Below, piece after piece: positions 1 through 10,407 of a DNA stretch of 64,000 nucleotides. The notes beneath the pieces were generated by a model, which saw only the letters and a program-made list of their open reading frames with translations, did not search any database and was not told where the DNA came from. The first letter of the stretch is position 1. The number at the start of each line of letters is the position of its first letter. The position numbers and the translations under genes were made by a program. The DNA comes from Pseudoalteromonas sp. MM1 (GTDB lineage Bacteria > Pseudomonadota > Gammaproteobacteria > Enterobacterales > Alteromonadaceae). The DNA lies in assembly GCF_030296835.1 (NCBI RefSeq), contig NZ_AP027922.1, positions 992,001 through 1,056,000 of the forward strand. The letters run 5' to 3'.

Positions 1-14
1 TACTGTGTAATTAT

Positions 15-40
15 AAAAAGTCGCTTATTGCGGCTTTTTT
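15..40 (+). terminator. Intrinsic terminator of an upstream gene
   Basis: A 10-bp stem (15-24 with 30-39, one G-T pair) with a TTATT loop ends in a T-run. It most likely ends a gene lying left of the window; that gene itself is not visible. Confidence 0.6.
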
Positions 41-1694
<1,654 letters not shown>

Positions 1695-1697
1695 GAG

Positions 1698-2900
1698 ATG
1701 GGTTTAAAGAAATTTTTAGAAGACATTGAGCCGCATTTTGAACCAGGTGGTAAACACGAAAAATGGTACGCCCTGTATGAAGCAGCCGCGACTATTTTTT
1801 ACACGCCAGGTTATGTAAATAAAGGCGCAACTCACGTTCGCGATAATATCGACCTAAAACGCATGATGATTTTAGTGTGGATGGCGACGTTCCCAGCTAT
1901 GTTTTTTGGTATGTTCAACATCGGTCATCAGGCCGCAGGTGCTTTAGCGCAAGGTTTTGAACTAGCAAACTCTTGGCAGGTTGGCTTGTTCCAGTTATTT
2001 GGTGGTGAATTAACCGCTGAGTCGGGCTGGGGCGCTAAAATGTTCTACGGGGCATGTTTCTTCTTACCAATATACGCCGTTACTTTTGCAGTAGGTGGTT
2101 TTTGGGAAGTACTATTTGCTTCTGTGCGTAAGCATGAAGTTAACGAAGGTTTCTTCGTAACCTCTGTATTATTTGCACTTATTTTGCCTGCGACTATTCC
2201 TTTATGGCAAGTGGCGTTAGGTATTACGTTTGGTGTTGTTATTGCTAAAGAAATCTTTGGTGGTACAGGCCGTAACTTCTTAAACCCTGCATTAGCGGGC
2301 CGTGCGTTTTTATTTTTCGCATACCCTGCACAAATTTCAGGTGACACAGTATGGACTGCAGTAGACTCGTTCTCTGGTGCAACTATGCTAGGTCAAGCGT
2401 TTGTAGGCACTCTTGATTACAGCAACATGGCACTATGGTGGGATGCGTTTTACGGTTTCATTCAAGGTTCTGTAGGTGAAACATCTACTCTTGCTGTGCT
2501 TATTGGTGGCTTATTCTTAATTTACGTTCGCATCGCTTCTTGGCGCATTGTTCTAGGTGTATTCCTAGGTATGGTGGCAACTGCATTCTTATTAAATGCA
2601 ATTGGCTCTGAGAGTAACCCTGTATTTGCTATGCCTTGGCATTGGCATTTAGTACTAGGTGGCTTTGCGTTTGGTATGTTCTTTATGGCTACTGACCCTG
2701 TATCAGCTGCATTTACCGATAAAGGTAAGTTCGCATACGGCGCGCTTATTGGCTTTATGGTAGTTATGATCCGTGTAGTAAACCCTGCTTTCCCAGAAGG
2801 CATGATGCTAGCAATCTTATTTGCTAACTTATTTGCTCCACTGTTCGATCACTTTGTAGTGCAAGCTAATATCAAGCGGAGGTTGGCACGTAATGTCTAG
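1698..2900 (+). CDS. nqrB: Na+-translocating NADH:quinone reductase subunit B
   Basis: NqrB is a polytopic inner-membrane subunit carrying a covalently bound FMN and riboflavin and forming the Na+ path. The 400-residue product has many hydrophobic segments. It has the flavinylation motif SGAT at residues 226-229, where Thr229 should carry FMN through a phosphodiester bond made by ApbE, which is encoded downstream. The length is close to the roughly 410 residues of Vibrio NqrB. The start at 1698 follows the nqrA stop closely, with an AAGGAAGG-like purine tract upstream. The 3' end overlaps nqrC by 8 bases, which suggests translational coupling. Confidence 0.97.
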   Translation: MGLKKFLEDIEPHFEPGGKHEKWYALYEAAATIFYTPGYVNKGATHVRDNIDLKRMMILVWMATFPAMFFGMFNIGHQAAGALAQGFELANSWQVGLFQLFGGELTAESGWGAKMFYGACFFLPIYAVTFAVGGFWEVLFASVRKHEVNEGFFVTSVLFALILPATIPLWQVALGITFGVVIAKEIFGGTGRNFLNPALAGRAFLFFAYPAQISGDTVWTAVDSFSGATMLGQAFVGTLDYSNMALWWDAFYGFIQGSVGETSTLAVLIGGLFLIYVRIASWRIVLGVFLGMVATAFLLNAIGSESNPVFAMPWHWHLVLGGFAFGMFFMATDPVSAAFTDKGKFAYGALIGFMVVMIRVVNPAFPEGMMLAILFANLFAPLFDHFVVQANIKRRLARNV

Positions 2901-3642
2901 TAATAACGAATCAATCGGCAAAACGTTAACGGTTGTTGTCGCACTATGTTTAGTGTGTGCAATTATTGTATCGTTTGCTTCTGTACAGCTTCGTCCTTTA
3001 CAGCAAGCTAACAAAACTCAAGATATTCAACGTAATATCCTAGCGGCAGCTGACATTGAAGTTGAAGGCTCTGTGTCAGAGACTTTCAATGGCAAAATTG
3101 AAGCTCGAGTTGTAGAGATGAAATCTGGTGAGTTTGTTGATGTAGATCCTAACTCATTTGATTTTGAGAAAAGCAAGTTCGACCAGAGCATCAGTAAGTC
3201 TTTAAAAGAGAAGGGTGTTAAAGATATTGCTGGTATTCAGCGTATGACTGATAACTCACCTGTTTACATCTCTAAAAAAGAAGATGGCTCTACAGATGCA
3301 ATCATTTTACCTATCCAAGGTTACGGCCTTTGGGGTGTAATGTACGGTTTCTTAGCGCTTGAAAGCGATGGCGAAACAGTTAAAAACATCAACTTTTACA
3401 AGCATAGCGAAACACCAGGCCTGGGTGGCGAAATTCAAAACCCACAATGGACAGCTAAATGGCAAGGTAAAGAGTTACCTATTAACATTATGAAAAGCGG
3501 TGCTAGCAACGAACATCAAATTGATGGTTTATCAGGTGCTACACTAACTTCTAATGGTGTTGATCACACAGTTGACTTTTGGACTGGTGAAAACGGCTTT
3601 GGTCCTTTCCTTGCGAAGGTACGTGAAGGAGCGTTGAAATAA
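2893..3642 (+). CDS. nqrC: Na+-translocating NADH:quinone reductase subunit C
   Basis: NqrC is a single-pass inner-membrane protein whose periplasmic domain carries the second covalent FMN of the complex. The protein (249 residues) has an N-terminal hydrophobic segment at about residues 11-30. The FMN-attachment motif SGAT lies at 214-217 within [10 protein letters not shown], so Thr217 is the predicted acceptor. The start codon lies inside the end of nqrB (8-base overlap) and the stop overlaps the nqrD start by one base (TAATG), typical of tightly coupled operon genes. Length and motif agree with the family. Confidence 0.97.
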   Translation: MSSNNESIGKTLTVVVALCLVCAIIVSFASVQLRPLQQANKTQDIQRNILAAADIEVEGSVSETFNGKIEARVVEMKSGEFVDVDPNSFDFEKSKFDQSISKSLKEKGVKDIAGIQRMTDNSPVYISKKEDGSTDAIILPIQGYGLWGVMYGFLALESDGETVKNINFYKHSETPGLGGEIQNPQWTAKWQGKELPINIMKSGASNEHQIDGLSGATLTSNGVDHTVDFWTGENGFGPFLAKVREGALK

Positions 3643-4274
3643 TGGCTGATACTAAAGAAATGAAGTCGGTCCTATTTGGTCCGGTTTTAGCTAACAACCC
3701 AATCGCATTACAAGTACTTGGTATTTGTTCTGCACTAGCGGTAACGTCTAGCTTAAAAAATGCCTTAATCATGTCAATTGCTTTGACATTAGTAACGGCG
3801 TTTTCTAGCTTGTTCATTTCAAGCATTCGTAACCACATACCTTCATCAGTACGTATTATCGTACAGATGACGATAATTGCTTCACTAGTAATTGTTGTAG
3901 ACCAAGTATTACAAGCATTCTCTTACGCTACAGCAAAAGAGCTTTCTGTATTCGTTGGCCTAATCATTACTAACTGTATTGTAATGGGTCGTGCTGAAGC
4001 GTACGCAATGAAGTCGCCACCACTTATGTCATTTTTAGATGGTATTGGTAATGGCTTAGGCTACTCAGTGGTATTACTTACTGTTGGTTTCATTCGTGAG
4101 CTATTTGGTAAGGGAACACTATTCGGTGTTGATATTATCCCATTAGTACAAGATGGTGGTTGGTATCAACCTATGGGTCTATTGATTTTACCACCGAGTG
4201 CATTCTTCATCATTGGTTTATTCATATGGGTACTTCGTACTTATAAGAAAGACCAAGTAGAAGCTAAAGCGTAA
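3642..4274 (+). CDS. nqrD: Na+-translocating NADH:quinone reductase subunit D
   Basis: NqrD is an inner-membrane subunit that, with NqrE, forms a symmetric pair holding an iron centre ligated by four cysteines in the membrane. The 210-residue hydrophobic protein has Cys29 and Cys112, the two positions known as ligands in the Vibrio enzyme. It belongs to the NqrDE/RnfAE family; its place between nqrC and nqrE and the surrounding nqr genes exclude Rnf. The start overlaps the nqrC stop by one base. Confidence 0.97.
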   Translation: MADTKEMKSVLFGPVLANNPIALQVLGICSALAVTSSLKNALIMSIALTLVTAFSSLFISSIRNHIPSSVRIIVQMTIIASLVIVVDQVLQAFSYATAKELSVFVGLIITNCIVMGRAEAYAMKSPPLMSFLDGIGNGLGYSVVLLTVGFIRELFGKGTLFGVDIIPLVQDGGWYQPMGLLILPPSAFFIIGLFIWVLRTYKKDQVEAKA

Positions 4275-4284
4275 GGGGCAAGCA

Positions 4285-4893
4285 GTGGAACATTATATTA
4301 GTTTATTTGTAAAAGCGGTTTTTATTGAAAACTTAGCTTTAGCTTTCTTCCTAGGTATGTGTACTTTCTTAGCAGTATCTAAAAAAGTAACTACGTCGAT
4401 TGGCCTAGGTGTAGCCGTTATTGTGGTACTGGGCATTTCTGTACCAGTAAATAACTTGGTTTACCATGCCGTACTTGCACCAGGTGCATTAGAGTGGCTT
4501 GGTTACCCTGAAGCAGACCTTAGCTTTTTACGTTTCTTAACGTTCATTGGTGTTATTGCAGCACTAGTGCAAATTTTGGAAATGGCATTAGATAAGTTTT
4601 TCCCTGCACTTTACAACGCATTAGGTATCTTCTTACCACTAATCACAGTTAACTGTGCAATTTTTGGTGCGGTATCATTCATGGTTGAGCGTAACTATAA
4701 CTTCGGCGAGTCTGTTGTTTATGGTGTTGGCGCTGGTGTTGGTTGGGCGCTTGCAATTACATTACTTGCAGGTATCCGTGAGAAAATGAAATATTCAGAC
4801 GTGCCAGATGGCCTACGTGGTTTAGGTATTACCTTCATCACTGTTGGTTTAATGGGTCTTGGCTTTATGTCATTCTCTGGTATTTCACTGTAA
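4285..4893 (+). CDS. nqrE: Na+-translocating NADH:quinone reductase subunit E
   Basis: NqrE is the membrane partner of NqrD. The protein (202 residues, all membrane segments) begins [11 protein letters not shown] and starts with GTG at 4285, preceded by a GTAAGGGG purine tract. Cys26 and Cys124 are the likely iron ligands; the second is four residues later than in the 198-residue Vibrio protein, consistent with a short insertion between them. The spacing is 10 bases from nqrD and 18 to nqrF, in the standard operon order. Confidence 0.97.
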   Translation: MEHYISLFVKAVFIENLALAFFLGMCTFLAVSKKVTTSIGLGVAVIVVLGISVPVNNLVYHAVLAPGALEWLGYPEADLSFLRFLTFIGVIAALVQILEMALDKFFPALYNALGIFLPLITVNCAIFGAVSFMVERNYNFGESVVYGVGAGVGWALAITLLAGIREKMKYSDVPDGLRGLGITFITVGLMGLGFMSFSGISL

Positions 4894-4911
4894 AGGTAGC
4901 GAGGATAAATC

Positions 4912-6141
4912 ATGAGTTATGAGATTTTCTTAGGCGTTGGTGTTTTCATCGCTATCGTTGTACTACTAGTTTTAGTCATCATTGGTGCTAAATCTAAGTT
5001 AGTTGCAAGCGGTGACATCATCATCGGTATTAATGGCGATCCAGACAAAGCCATTAAAACATCAGCAGGTAGCAAGCTTTTAGGTGCGCTATCTGAATCA
5101 GGTATTTTCGTATCTTCTGCTTGTGGTGGCGGTGGCTCTTGTGGTCAGTGTCGTGTACACATTAAAGAAGGTGGTGGCGATATCTTACCAACAGAACTTG
5201 ATCACATTTCTAAAGGTGAAGCCCGTGAAGGCTGTCGTTTAGCATGTCAGGTAAATGTTAAAAATGACATGGAAATTGAACTTGAAGAGTCAATTTTCGG
5301 TGTTAAAAAATGGGATTGTGAAGTTATCTCTAACGATAACAAAGCAACGTTCATTAAAGAGCTTAAGCTACAAATTCCAGATGGCGAATCAGTGCCTTTC
5401 CGTGCGGGTGGTTACATCCAAATCGAAGCGCCTGCTCACCATGTTAAATACGCAGATTTCGATATTCCTGAAGAGTATCGTGGCGACTGGAATCACTTTG
5501 GTTTCTTCGACCTGGAGTCAAAAGTAGACGATGAAACAATTCGTGCATACTCAATGGCTAACTACCCGGAAGAAGAAGGCATTATCATGCTTAACGTGCG
5601 TATTGCTACACCGCCGCCAAGAAACCTAAGCCTACCATGTGGTAAAATGTCATCGTACATTTGGTCACTTAAAGAAGGCGACAAGGTAACTATTTCAGGT
5701 CCATTTGGTGAGTTCTTCGCTAAAGACACAGACGCTGAAATGGTATTCGTAGGTGGTGGTGCAGGTATGGCACCAATGCGTTCACATATCTTTGACCAAC
5801 TTAAGCGTTTAAACTCTAAGCGTAAGATTAGTTTCTGGTATGGTGCGCGTTCTGAGCGTGAAATGTTCTATGTTGAAGATTTCGACGGCTTAGCAGCTGA
5901 AAATGATAACTTTGTATGGCATACCGCATTGTCTGACCCACAACCAGAAGATAACTGGGAAGGTTACACAGGCTTTATCCATAACGTACTTTATGAAAAC
6001 TACTTGAAAGATCATGAAGCGCCAGAGGATTGTGAGTTCTACATGTGTGGTCCTCCAATGATGAACGCGGCTGTTATCGGCATGCTTAAAGACCTAGGTG
6101 TAGAAGACGAAAACATCTTACTAGATGACTTCGGTGGTTAA
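4912..6141 (+). CDS. nqrF: Na+-translocating NADH:quinone reductase subunit F
   Basis: NqrF is the NADH-oxidising entry point of the complex. Domains in order: one N-terminal membrane helix (about residues 5-26), a 2Fe-2S ferredoxin domain with ligands Cys71, Cys77, Cys80 and Cys112, and a ferredoxin-reductase-type module. That module has the FAD motif RAYSMANYP, the nucleotide-binding [11 protein letters not shown] motif and the C-terminal MCGPPMMN motif. The length of 409 residues is normal. A strong terminator about 40 bases after the stop closes the structural operon. Confidence 0.98.
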   Translation: MSYEIFLGVGVFIAIVVLLVLVIIGAKSKLVASGDIIIGINGDPDKAIKTSAGSKLLGALSESGIFVSSACGGGGSCGQCRVHIKEGGGDILPTELDHISKGEAREGCRLACQVNVKNDMEIELEESIFGVKKWDCEVISNDNKATFIKELKLQIPDGESVPFRAGGYIQIEAPAHHVKYADFDIPEEYRGDWNHFGFFDLESKVDDETIRAYSMANYPEEEGIIMLNVRIATPPPRNLSLPCGKMSSYIWSLKEGDKVTISGPFGEFFAKDTDAEMVFVGGGAGMAPMRSHIFDQLKRLNSKRKISFWYGARSEREMFYVEDFDGLAAENDNFVWHTALSDPQPEDNWEGYTGFIHNVLYENYLKDHEAPEDCEFYMCGPPMMNAAVIGMLKDLGVEDENILLDDFGG

Positions 6142-6180
6142 CACCCATATCAAAACAGCTTAGTTTTGGTTAAAATACGG

Positions 6181-6218
6181 GCCTCGTCGCACTTTGTGCT
6201 ACGGGGCTTTTTTTATTT
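6181..6218 (+). terminator. Intrinsic terminator after nqrF
   Basis: A 12-base arm at 6181-6192 pairs with 6196-6207 (one mismatch, one G-T) around a TTT loop and is followed by a run of seven T and more T-rich sequence. It should end nqrABCDEF transcripts, so apbE is either expressed by read-through or from its own promoter. Confidence 0.85.
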
Positions 6219-6239
6219 TATTTTACATGGGCTAATTTA

Positions 6240-7271
6240 ATGAACAGAGTAAGCAGTTCTCAAGGCGCTATCAGTATTTTTTTATTAACTATAATGCTAT
6301 TTATTTCTGGCTGTGGGGCTGATAAAACACCTCAGGAGGTATTCTTAGAAGGCAAAACGATGGGCACCACCTATCATATTAAATACTTTGCCGACGATAA
6401 AAGCGTTGATGCCACAAAGTTACAGCAGCAAATAGATGATGAGCTAAAAGCAGTTAATCAGTCTATGTCTACGTATATTCCAGATTCTGAAATTAACACA
6501 TTTAATAAATTACCCGCCAATCAGGTTATGTCAATTAGCGAAGACTTTAGGGCTGTGGTGAGTGAATCTATTCGCTTAGGTAAGTCGACCAAAACGCTCG
6601 ATGTAACCATGGGCCCGTTAATAGATTTATGGGGCTTTGGACCTGATAAAAAACCAACTAAGCGTCCAGATGATGAAGCACTTGCTGCAATGATTGAAAA
6701 AATAGGTGTAGATAAACTTAGCCTTACTGAGCAGGGCCTTGCTAAAACAGTTGATGGTTTAGAGCTATCGTTTTCGGCCACAGCGAAAGGGTATGGCATT
6801 GATAAAGTAGCGCAATTACTTGAAAGCCAAAACATTAGTAACTATATGGTAGAAATAGGTGGGGAGCTGCGCATTGGCGGTGAAAAGCCAAATAACCAAG
6901 ATTGGAAAATTGCGATAGAGCAGCCAGATGCGCCACCAGGTGAGCGAAAAGTTCACCGTGTATTAGCGCCTGGTACGAATGGCATTGCAACATCAGGTGA
7001 CTACCGTATTTTTTATAAAATGGATGGCGAAACCTACACCCATTTAATAGACCCAGTAACAGGCATGCCAATAAAACATGACTTAGTGTCGGTTACTGTA
7101 TTACATCCTAGTGCAATGACCGCAGATGGCTTAGCAACTGCATTAACGGTTATGGGAATGGACGATGCTAAAGCATACGCTGAAAAGCACGATTTACCAG
7201 TGTACTTAATGGCTAAATCAGACAAAGGCATTGTGACTTACGCGAGCACTGCATTTAAACCTTATTTGTAA
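6240..7271 (+). CDS. apbE: FAD:protein FMN transferase (lipoprotein ApbE)
   Basis: ApbE transfers FMN from FAD onto threonine in the SGAT motifs of NqrB and NqrC, on the periplasmic side. The 343-residue protein has a hydrophobic leader ending in a lipobox with Cys25, so it is predicted to be a lipoprotein. Family motifs visible are KTMGTTYHI near residue 40, ATSGDYRIF, HLIDPVTG and TADGLATAL. It lies directly behind nqrF, separated by a terminator. Assignment is firm from motifs plus context. Confidence 0.95.
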   Translation: MNRVSSSQGAISIFLLTIMLFISGCGADKTPQEVFLEGKTMGTTYHIKYFADDKSVDATKLQQQIDDELKAVNQSMSTYIPDSEINTFNKLPANQVMSISEDFRAVVSESIRLGKSTKTLDVTMGPLIDLWGFGPDKKPTKRPDDEALAAMIEKIGVDKLSLTEQGLAKTVDGLELSFSATAKGYGIDKVAQLLESQNISNYMVEIGGELRIGGEKPNNQDWKIAIEQPDAPPGERKVHRVLAPGTNGIATSGDYRIFYKMDGETYTHLIDPVTGMPIKHDLVSVTVLHPSAMTADGLATALTVMGMDDAKAYAEKHDLPVYLMAKSDKGIVTYASTAFKPYL

Positions 7272-7433
7272 TATAATAACGTTTAGTTAAAGCTTTATTA
7301 GTGCTAAACGCATATTACAACCGATTTTTTGAAATAGACTTTTCTCGCATCTATGTGGGTTTTGGGTGTATAATTTAGCGGTCGCTCAACAATGTTTGAG
7401 CATAATTTGTTGCTGATCAATAGGGGCTAAGCA

Positions 7434-7646
7434 ATGTCACTTTTTCTTCTTACATTTGGTTTATTAATTTTAATCGTGATAGCTATGGCTGTTGGTATGA
7501 TCGTGCAAAGAAAGTCTATGGCAAGTAGTTGCGGTGGATTAGGCTCGGTAGGTATTGATAAAGCCTGTGATTGTGACGATCCATGTGATAAGCGTAAAAA
7601 GCGTATGGCTAAAGAGCAAGCCTGGAAAGAAAACCAAATTATTTAA
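7434..7646 (+). CDS. nqrM: Na+-NQR maturation protein NqrM (DUF539)
   Basis: NqrM is a small membrane protein needed to assemble active Na+-NQR, thought to help deliver iron to the NqrD/NqrE site. The 70-residue product has one N-terminal membrane helix (about 3-25) followed by a cysteine-rich tail with Cys33, Cys45, Cys47 and Cys51 and then a basic end. This is the DUF539 signature. It has its own upstream gap of about 160 bases, so it may be transcribed separately from apbE; a terminator follows. Confidence 0.93.
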   Translation: MSLFLLTFGLLILIVIAMAVGMIVQRKSMASSCGGLGSVGIDKACDCDDPCDKRKKRMAKEQAWKENQII

Positions 7647-7662
7647 GCTGTAGCTTAATGAC

Positions 7663-7688
7663 AAAAAGCGCCTTTTGGCGCTTTTTTT
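7663..7688 (+). terminator. Intrinsic terminator after nqrM
   Basis: A perfect hairpin AAAAAGCGCC/GGCGCTTTTT with a TTTT loop and T-run, 17 bases after the nqrM stop. The A-rich 5' arm would also give a T-run on the other strand. Confidence 0.9.
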
Positions 7689-7892
7689 GTACCTGCAAAA
7701 CGCCTTCGCATCATAGTTTCCAAAGCAATCCAATCTAAATGTATTAGACCAAGGTCTATAGTTTAGTTTTTTTCACCTATTAGGTTTATTTTTCTCGTTT
7801 GTCAAATTGGAGCTAACACTCTAAAGTTTAACCATAGACACAGAGCAAGGCTCTAGTGACAAGCTTGAGGCAAGTTAGCCTCGCTGAAAAGA

Positions 7893-7978
7893 ATCTTTAT
7901 AAATGTGTGTGTAAAGATGTTGTCAGTGTAAAAGCAGCTCGACTTTGGTGGTGACCAACTGAGAGCTGTTTTATTTTC
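7893..7978 (+). repeat. Structured repeat unit 1 of 4 (candidate small RNA)
   Basis: First and most divergent copy. Hairpin I pairs ATCTTTA (7893-7899) with TAAAGAT (7912-7918) around a TGTGTGTG loop. A linker GTTGTCAGTGTAAAAG follows. Hairpin II pairs CAGCTC (7935-7940) with GAGCTG (7963-7968) and its loop holds GGTGGTGAC. A T-rich tail (TTTTATTTT) follows, as in an intrinsic terminator. The distance to unit 2 is 144 bases. Strand is taken from the terminator polarity. No ORF of useful length covers it. Confidence 0.7.
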
Positions 7979-8036
7979 TTACAACGCACATGTTTATGGC
8001 TTAGACCTAAATTGGTTAGCGTAGCTAACAAACTGA

Positions 8037-8119
8037 ATCTTTATATTGTGTGTGAAGATGTTGTCAGTGTGAAAGGCAACTCAAGGTCGGTGGTGACTGG
8101 TTTTGAGTTGTTTTTATTC
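8037..8119 (+). repeat. Structured repeat unit 2 of 4 (candidate small RNA)
   Basis: Hairpin I pairs ATCTT (8037-8041) with AAGAT (8055-8059). Hairpin II has a perfect 8-bp stem, CAACTCAA (8077-8084) with TTGAGTTG (8103-8110), and a loop with GGTGGTGAC, followed by TTTTTATT. The stretch after it (CCCTGCAATTGCCACG and so on to AAACCAAAA) is repeated almost exactly after unit 3, so units 2 and 3 together form a 113-base tandem duplication. Confidence 0.75.
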
Positions 8120-8149
8120 CCTGCAATTGCCACGTAGTGTAAACCAAAA

Positions 8150-8233
8150 ATCTTTATATTGTGTGTGAAGATGTTGTCAGTGTGAAAGGCAACTCAAGTT
8201 CGGTGGTGACTTAGCTTAAGTTGTTTTTATTCC
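8150..8233 (+). repeat. Structured repeat unit 3 of 4 (candidate small RNA)
   Basis: Nearly identical to unit 2 in its first 45 bases. Hairpin II pairs CAACTCAAG (8190-8198) with CTTAAGTTG (8215-8223) with one C/A mismatch, and the GGTGGTGAC loop and TTTTTATT tail are kept. It starts 113 bases after unit 2 and is followed by the same spacer as unit 2. Confidence 0.75.
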
Positions 8234-8262
8234 CTACAATTGCCACGCAGTGTAAACCAAAA

Positions 8263-8345
8263 ATCTTTATATTGTGTGTGAAGATGTTGTCAGTGTGAAA
8301 GGCGGCTCAATTTCGGTGGTGACTGAATTTGGGCTGTTTTTATTT
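8263..8345 (+). repeat. Structured repeat unit 4 of 4 (candidate small RNA)
   Basis: The 5' half matches units 2 and 3. Hairpin II differs on both arms: CGGCTCAA (8303-8310) with TTGGGCTG (8329-8336), all eight positions paired with two G-T pairs. The GGTGGTGAC loop and TTTTTATTT tail are present. It starts 113 bases after unit 3 and is the last copy. Confidence 0.75.
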
Positions 8346-8501
8346 GTGCTCCTTTATTTTCAACCTCATTAATATCCTTATCTCTACTCCTCAAGCCTCT
8401 TAAATATCAAATATCTATAAGCTAAACCTTTATTTTTTATTGTGTTATTTTTTATTAACAAAATAGCTGCGAAAGCTTAACGCAAAACTTTATATTTTTT
8501 G
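8346..8501. other. AT-rich spacer after the repeat array
   Basis: AT-rich sequence with no ORF or hairpin that I can support. It separates the repeat array from the promoter-like sequence upstream of the cyo region. Together with 7689-7892, also without a clear feature, it completes the roughly 1-kb gene-free stretch. Confidence 0.5.
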
Positions 8502-8529
8502 TTGAACCGAAAACTGTCTTTGTTATACT
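8502..8529 (+). promoter_or_regulatory. Candidate sigma70 promoter for the cyo region
   Basis: TTGAAC (8502-8507), a 16-base spacer and TATACT (8524-8529). Transcription would begin near 8536 and run into the small membrane ORF and possibly cyoABCDE. A perfect FNR-type site lies just downstream at 8565-8578. Confidence 0.45.
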
Positions 8530-8564
8530 CAGCATCGAACTTTCAGTAAGTTTTGAAAGTTTGT

Positions 8565-8578
8565 TTGATACGGATCAA
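8565..8578. promoter_or_regulatory. FNR-type binding site (TTGAT-N4-ATCAA)
   Basis: Both half-sites match the FNR/Anr/EtrA consensus exactly. The centre lies about 36 bases downstream of the predicted start of transcription from the 8502-8529 promoter, a position that favours repression without oxygen. In E. coli the cyo oxidase operon is repressed anaerobically by FNR and ArcA, so the placement makes sense. Confidence 0.55.
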
Positions 8579-8716
8579 TTCTCACTAGGTAAATGTGTGC
8601 TAGCCGGGTTTGATTGTATTTAGCACCTCGTTTTAGGGCTTACAGCAGCAATGTTTTTTAATTTTTCCATTGCGCGCTTAATTACTCTAATTTTGTTATT
8701 AGTCATTTAGTAGGTT

Positions 8717-9142
8717 ATGTCTTTGAACACACTTTCTTTGCATCATACAAATACGGCTTTTGCTTCTAGCAAACCGCAAACGTGTGAGCGCTTGAATAAA
8801 GCGGGCAAGGGCGTGTGTGTCGCTATAACATTATTAGTGTTTAATACGGTAATGCTGCTAAGTGGTGCATTAGAGGATGCCTTTCAGCTTGAAGCGCTGT
8901 TTAGCAATGGCTCTATTGTTGAGCCTGTTTTGCTGCACATCACGCAATTTTTAGCTCATCCGATCATATCTAGTCAGCTACTCATTGGCCTTTGCTGGTT
9001 ATTGTTCCATATTTTTCCGGCGCGTCGTGCTGGAATAATCCTTCGTAAAGCCGCTTTCGCTTTTCGCGAGGCAAAAGTACACCAACCTGTGTCCGCTGCA
9101 CATGGTTGTCGTGCTCCACCTAGCTTTACAGGTTGTCTGTAA
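8717..9142 (+). CDS. Hypothetical two-helix membrane protein upstream of cyoA
   Basis: The 141-residue product is not recognised. It has a polar N-terminus, a hydrophobic segment at about 32-50, a second at about 86-100 ending in a basic FPARRAG stretch, and a polar tail with three cysteines overall in its first and last thirds. The start at 8717 lacks a strong ribosome-binding site, so the call depends on ORF length and the membrane-like composition. It sits between the FNR-type site and cyoA in the same direction, and could be co-transcribed with the oxidase. A non-coding long leader is the alternative. Confidence 0.5.
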   Translation: MSLNTLSLHHTNTAFASSKPQTCERLNKAGKGVCVAITLLVFNTVMLLSGALEDAFQLEALFSNGSIVEPVLLHITQFLAHPIISSQLLIGLCWLLFHIFPARRAGIILRKAAFAFREAKVHQPVSAAHGCRAPPSFTGCL

Positions 9143-9248
9143 GGCTTCATTTGTTGCTGGTTTTAATTATTTTTTCTTGCTGTAAATAATTAAAGTTTGC
9201 ATTAGCAATGTAGCCGCGTGTTTTAAACACGTCAGCCAACCAACACTC

Positions 9249-9378
9249 ACCCAAGTTAACTTTTATTACGTTATATAAATGCGTTTAGAAGCTGGGTTTG
9301 TTGCTAGGTATTTTTTGCATCCACTTGCAGCGGGTTCAGTCCCTTTATTTTTATAATTTAGTTCTAGTTAACTTGGGT
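9249..9378. repeat. 13-bp inverted repeat enclosing 104 bases upstream of cyoA
   Basis: ACCCAAGTTAACT at 9249-9261 is perfectly inverted at 9366-9378 (AGTTAACTTGGGT). In RNA it would close a 130-base domain ending about 75 bases before the cyoA start; in DNA it could be a pair of regulator sites, since GTTAAC is itself palindromic. No target duplication typical of a mobile element was seen. The surrounding 9143-9451 gap holds no ORF. Confidence 0.5.
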
Positions 9379-9451
9379 TTTTATTGAAAAATCGTTGCTT
9401 GATTTTTATTCAAAGCAGCAAATTAAAACTCTAGGTTTGTAGGATACTCCC

Positions 9452-10405
9452 TTGTTAATTCGTAACCTTTGTAATATTGCTTTAGCTAGTACGGTGCTGG
9501 CGTTGTCAGGCTGTAAAGGCGGGATACTCGATCCAAAAGGCCAAATAGGTATTGATGAGAAAAACTTAATCATCATTGCTACTGTCCTTATGCTGCTTGT
9601 AGTAATCCCCGTTATTGTGATGACTTTGTATTTCGCATGGAAATACCGAGACACACAAGATCATGAAATTTATGCACCAAAATGGGCTCATTCAAATAAG
9701 ATTGAAGCCGTTGTTTGGGCTGTTCCTATTGTTATCGTTATTATTTTAGGTGTTATTACTTGGCAGTCTACCCAAGACTTAGACCCCTATAAACCTATTG
9801 AAGGTAAAGGCGAGCACCTCACTGTAGAGGTGGTTTCATTAAACTGGAAGTGGCTATTTATTTACCCAGAGCAAGGTATTGCAACGGTAAATGAATTGGT
9901 ATTTCCGGCTAATGTACCTGTTGAATACAAAATCACTTCACAAAGCACAATGAACTCGTTTTTTATTCCTCAGCTAGGTAGTCAAATTTATTCTATGGCT
10001 GGCATGGAAACCAAGCTTCACTTAATTGCTAATGAGCCGGGCACATTTAAAGGCTTTTCAGCTAATTACAGTGGCGCAGGTTTTACCGGTATGAAATTCA
10101 ATGCCATTGCCACTCCAACACAAGCCGACTTTGAAAAGTGGGTAACAAGCGTTAAAGCCAATGCTAATAACCTCACCCATGCCAATTATGTTGAGCTTGC
10201 AAAAGCCAGTGAAAATAATCCTGTTGCCTATTATGGCAAGGTCGACGACGGCCTATTTCATACCATTGTTATGAAGTATATGCAGGCACATGGCGATATG
10301 AATAAAAAACATCAAGCGATGAGCGAGCATGGGCAAATGAGCAAAAAGCACCATGAAATGAATGAACACGCAATGCCTTCATCTCACAGCCAGGGCGAGG
10401 AATAA
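9452..10405 (+). CDS. cyoA: Cytochrome o ubiquinol oxidase subunit II
   Basis: Subunit II of the proton-pumping bo3-type quinol oxidase. The 317-residue protein has a lipoprotein leader with lipobox Cys21, two membrane helices (about 45-67 and 85-105) and a periplasmic cupredoxin-fold domain. The CuA ligand set of cytochrome c oxidases is not evident, as expected for quinol oxidases. The start is TTG at 9452, supported by AGGA seven bases upstream. The last 40 residues form an unusual His/Met-rich tail with repeated KKH and MSEHGQM-like units. It is followed two bases later by cyoB. Confidence 0.95.
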   Translation: MLIRNLCNIALASTVLALSGCKGGILDPKGQIGIDEKNLIIIATVLMLLVVIPVIVMTLYFAWKYRDTQDHEIYAPKWAHSNKIEAVVWAVPIVIVIILGVITWQSTQDLDPYKPIEGKGEHLTVEVVSLNWKWLFIYPEQGIATVNELVFPANVPVEYKITSQSTMNSFFIPQLGSQIYSMAGMETKLHLIANEPGTFKGFSANYSGAGFTGMKFNAIATPTQADFEKWVTSVKANANNLTHANYVELAKASENNPVAYYGKVDDGLFHTIVMKYMQAHGDMNKKHQAMSEHGQMSKKHHEMNEHAMPSSHSQGEE

Positions 10406-10407
10406 TA

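Noticed and set aside
5255..5527. 90-residue ORF inside nqrF
   Set aside because: A shadow frame inside a firmly assigned gene, without protein-like composition.
7745..7758. TAGACC-AA-GGTCTA inverted repeat downstream of nqrM
   Set aside because: Too short and isolated to support an operator; no partner site or promoter beside it.
8127..8160. A separate sigma70 promoter in each repeat unit (TTGCCA and TATATT)
   Set aside because: The spacing is 22 bases, too long for a normal promoter; the units may be processed from one transcript instead.
7893..8345. The four repeats as a CRISPR array
   Set aside because: Units are about 83 bases with T-runs and near-identical spacers, only four copies, and no cas gene in the window.
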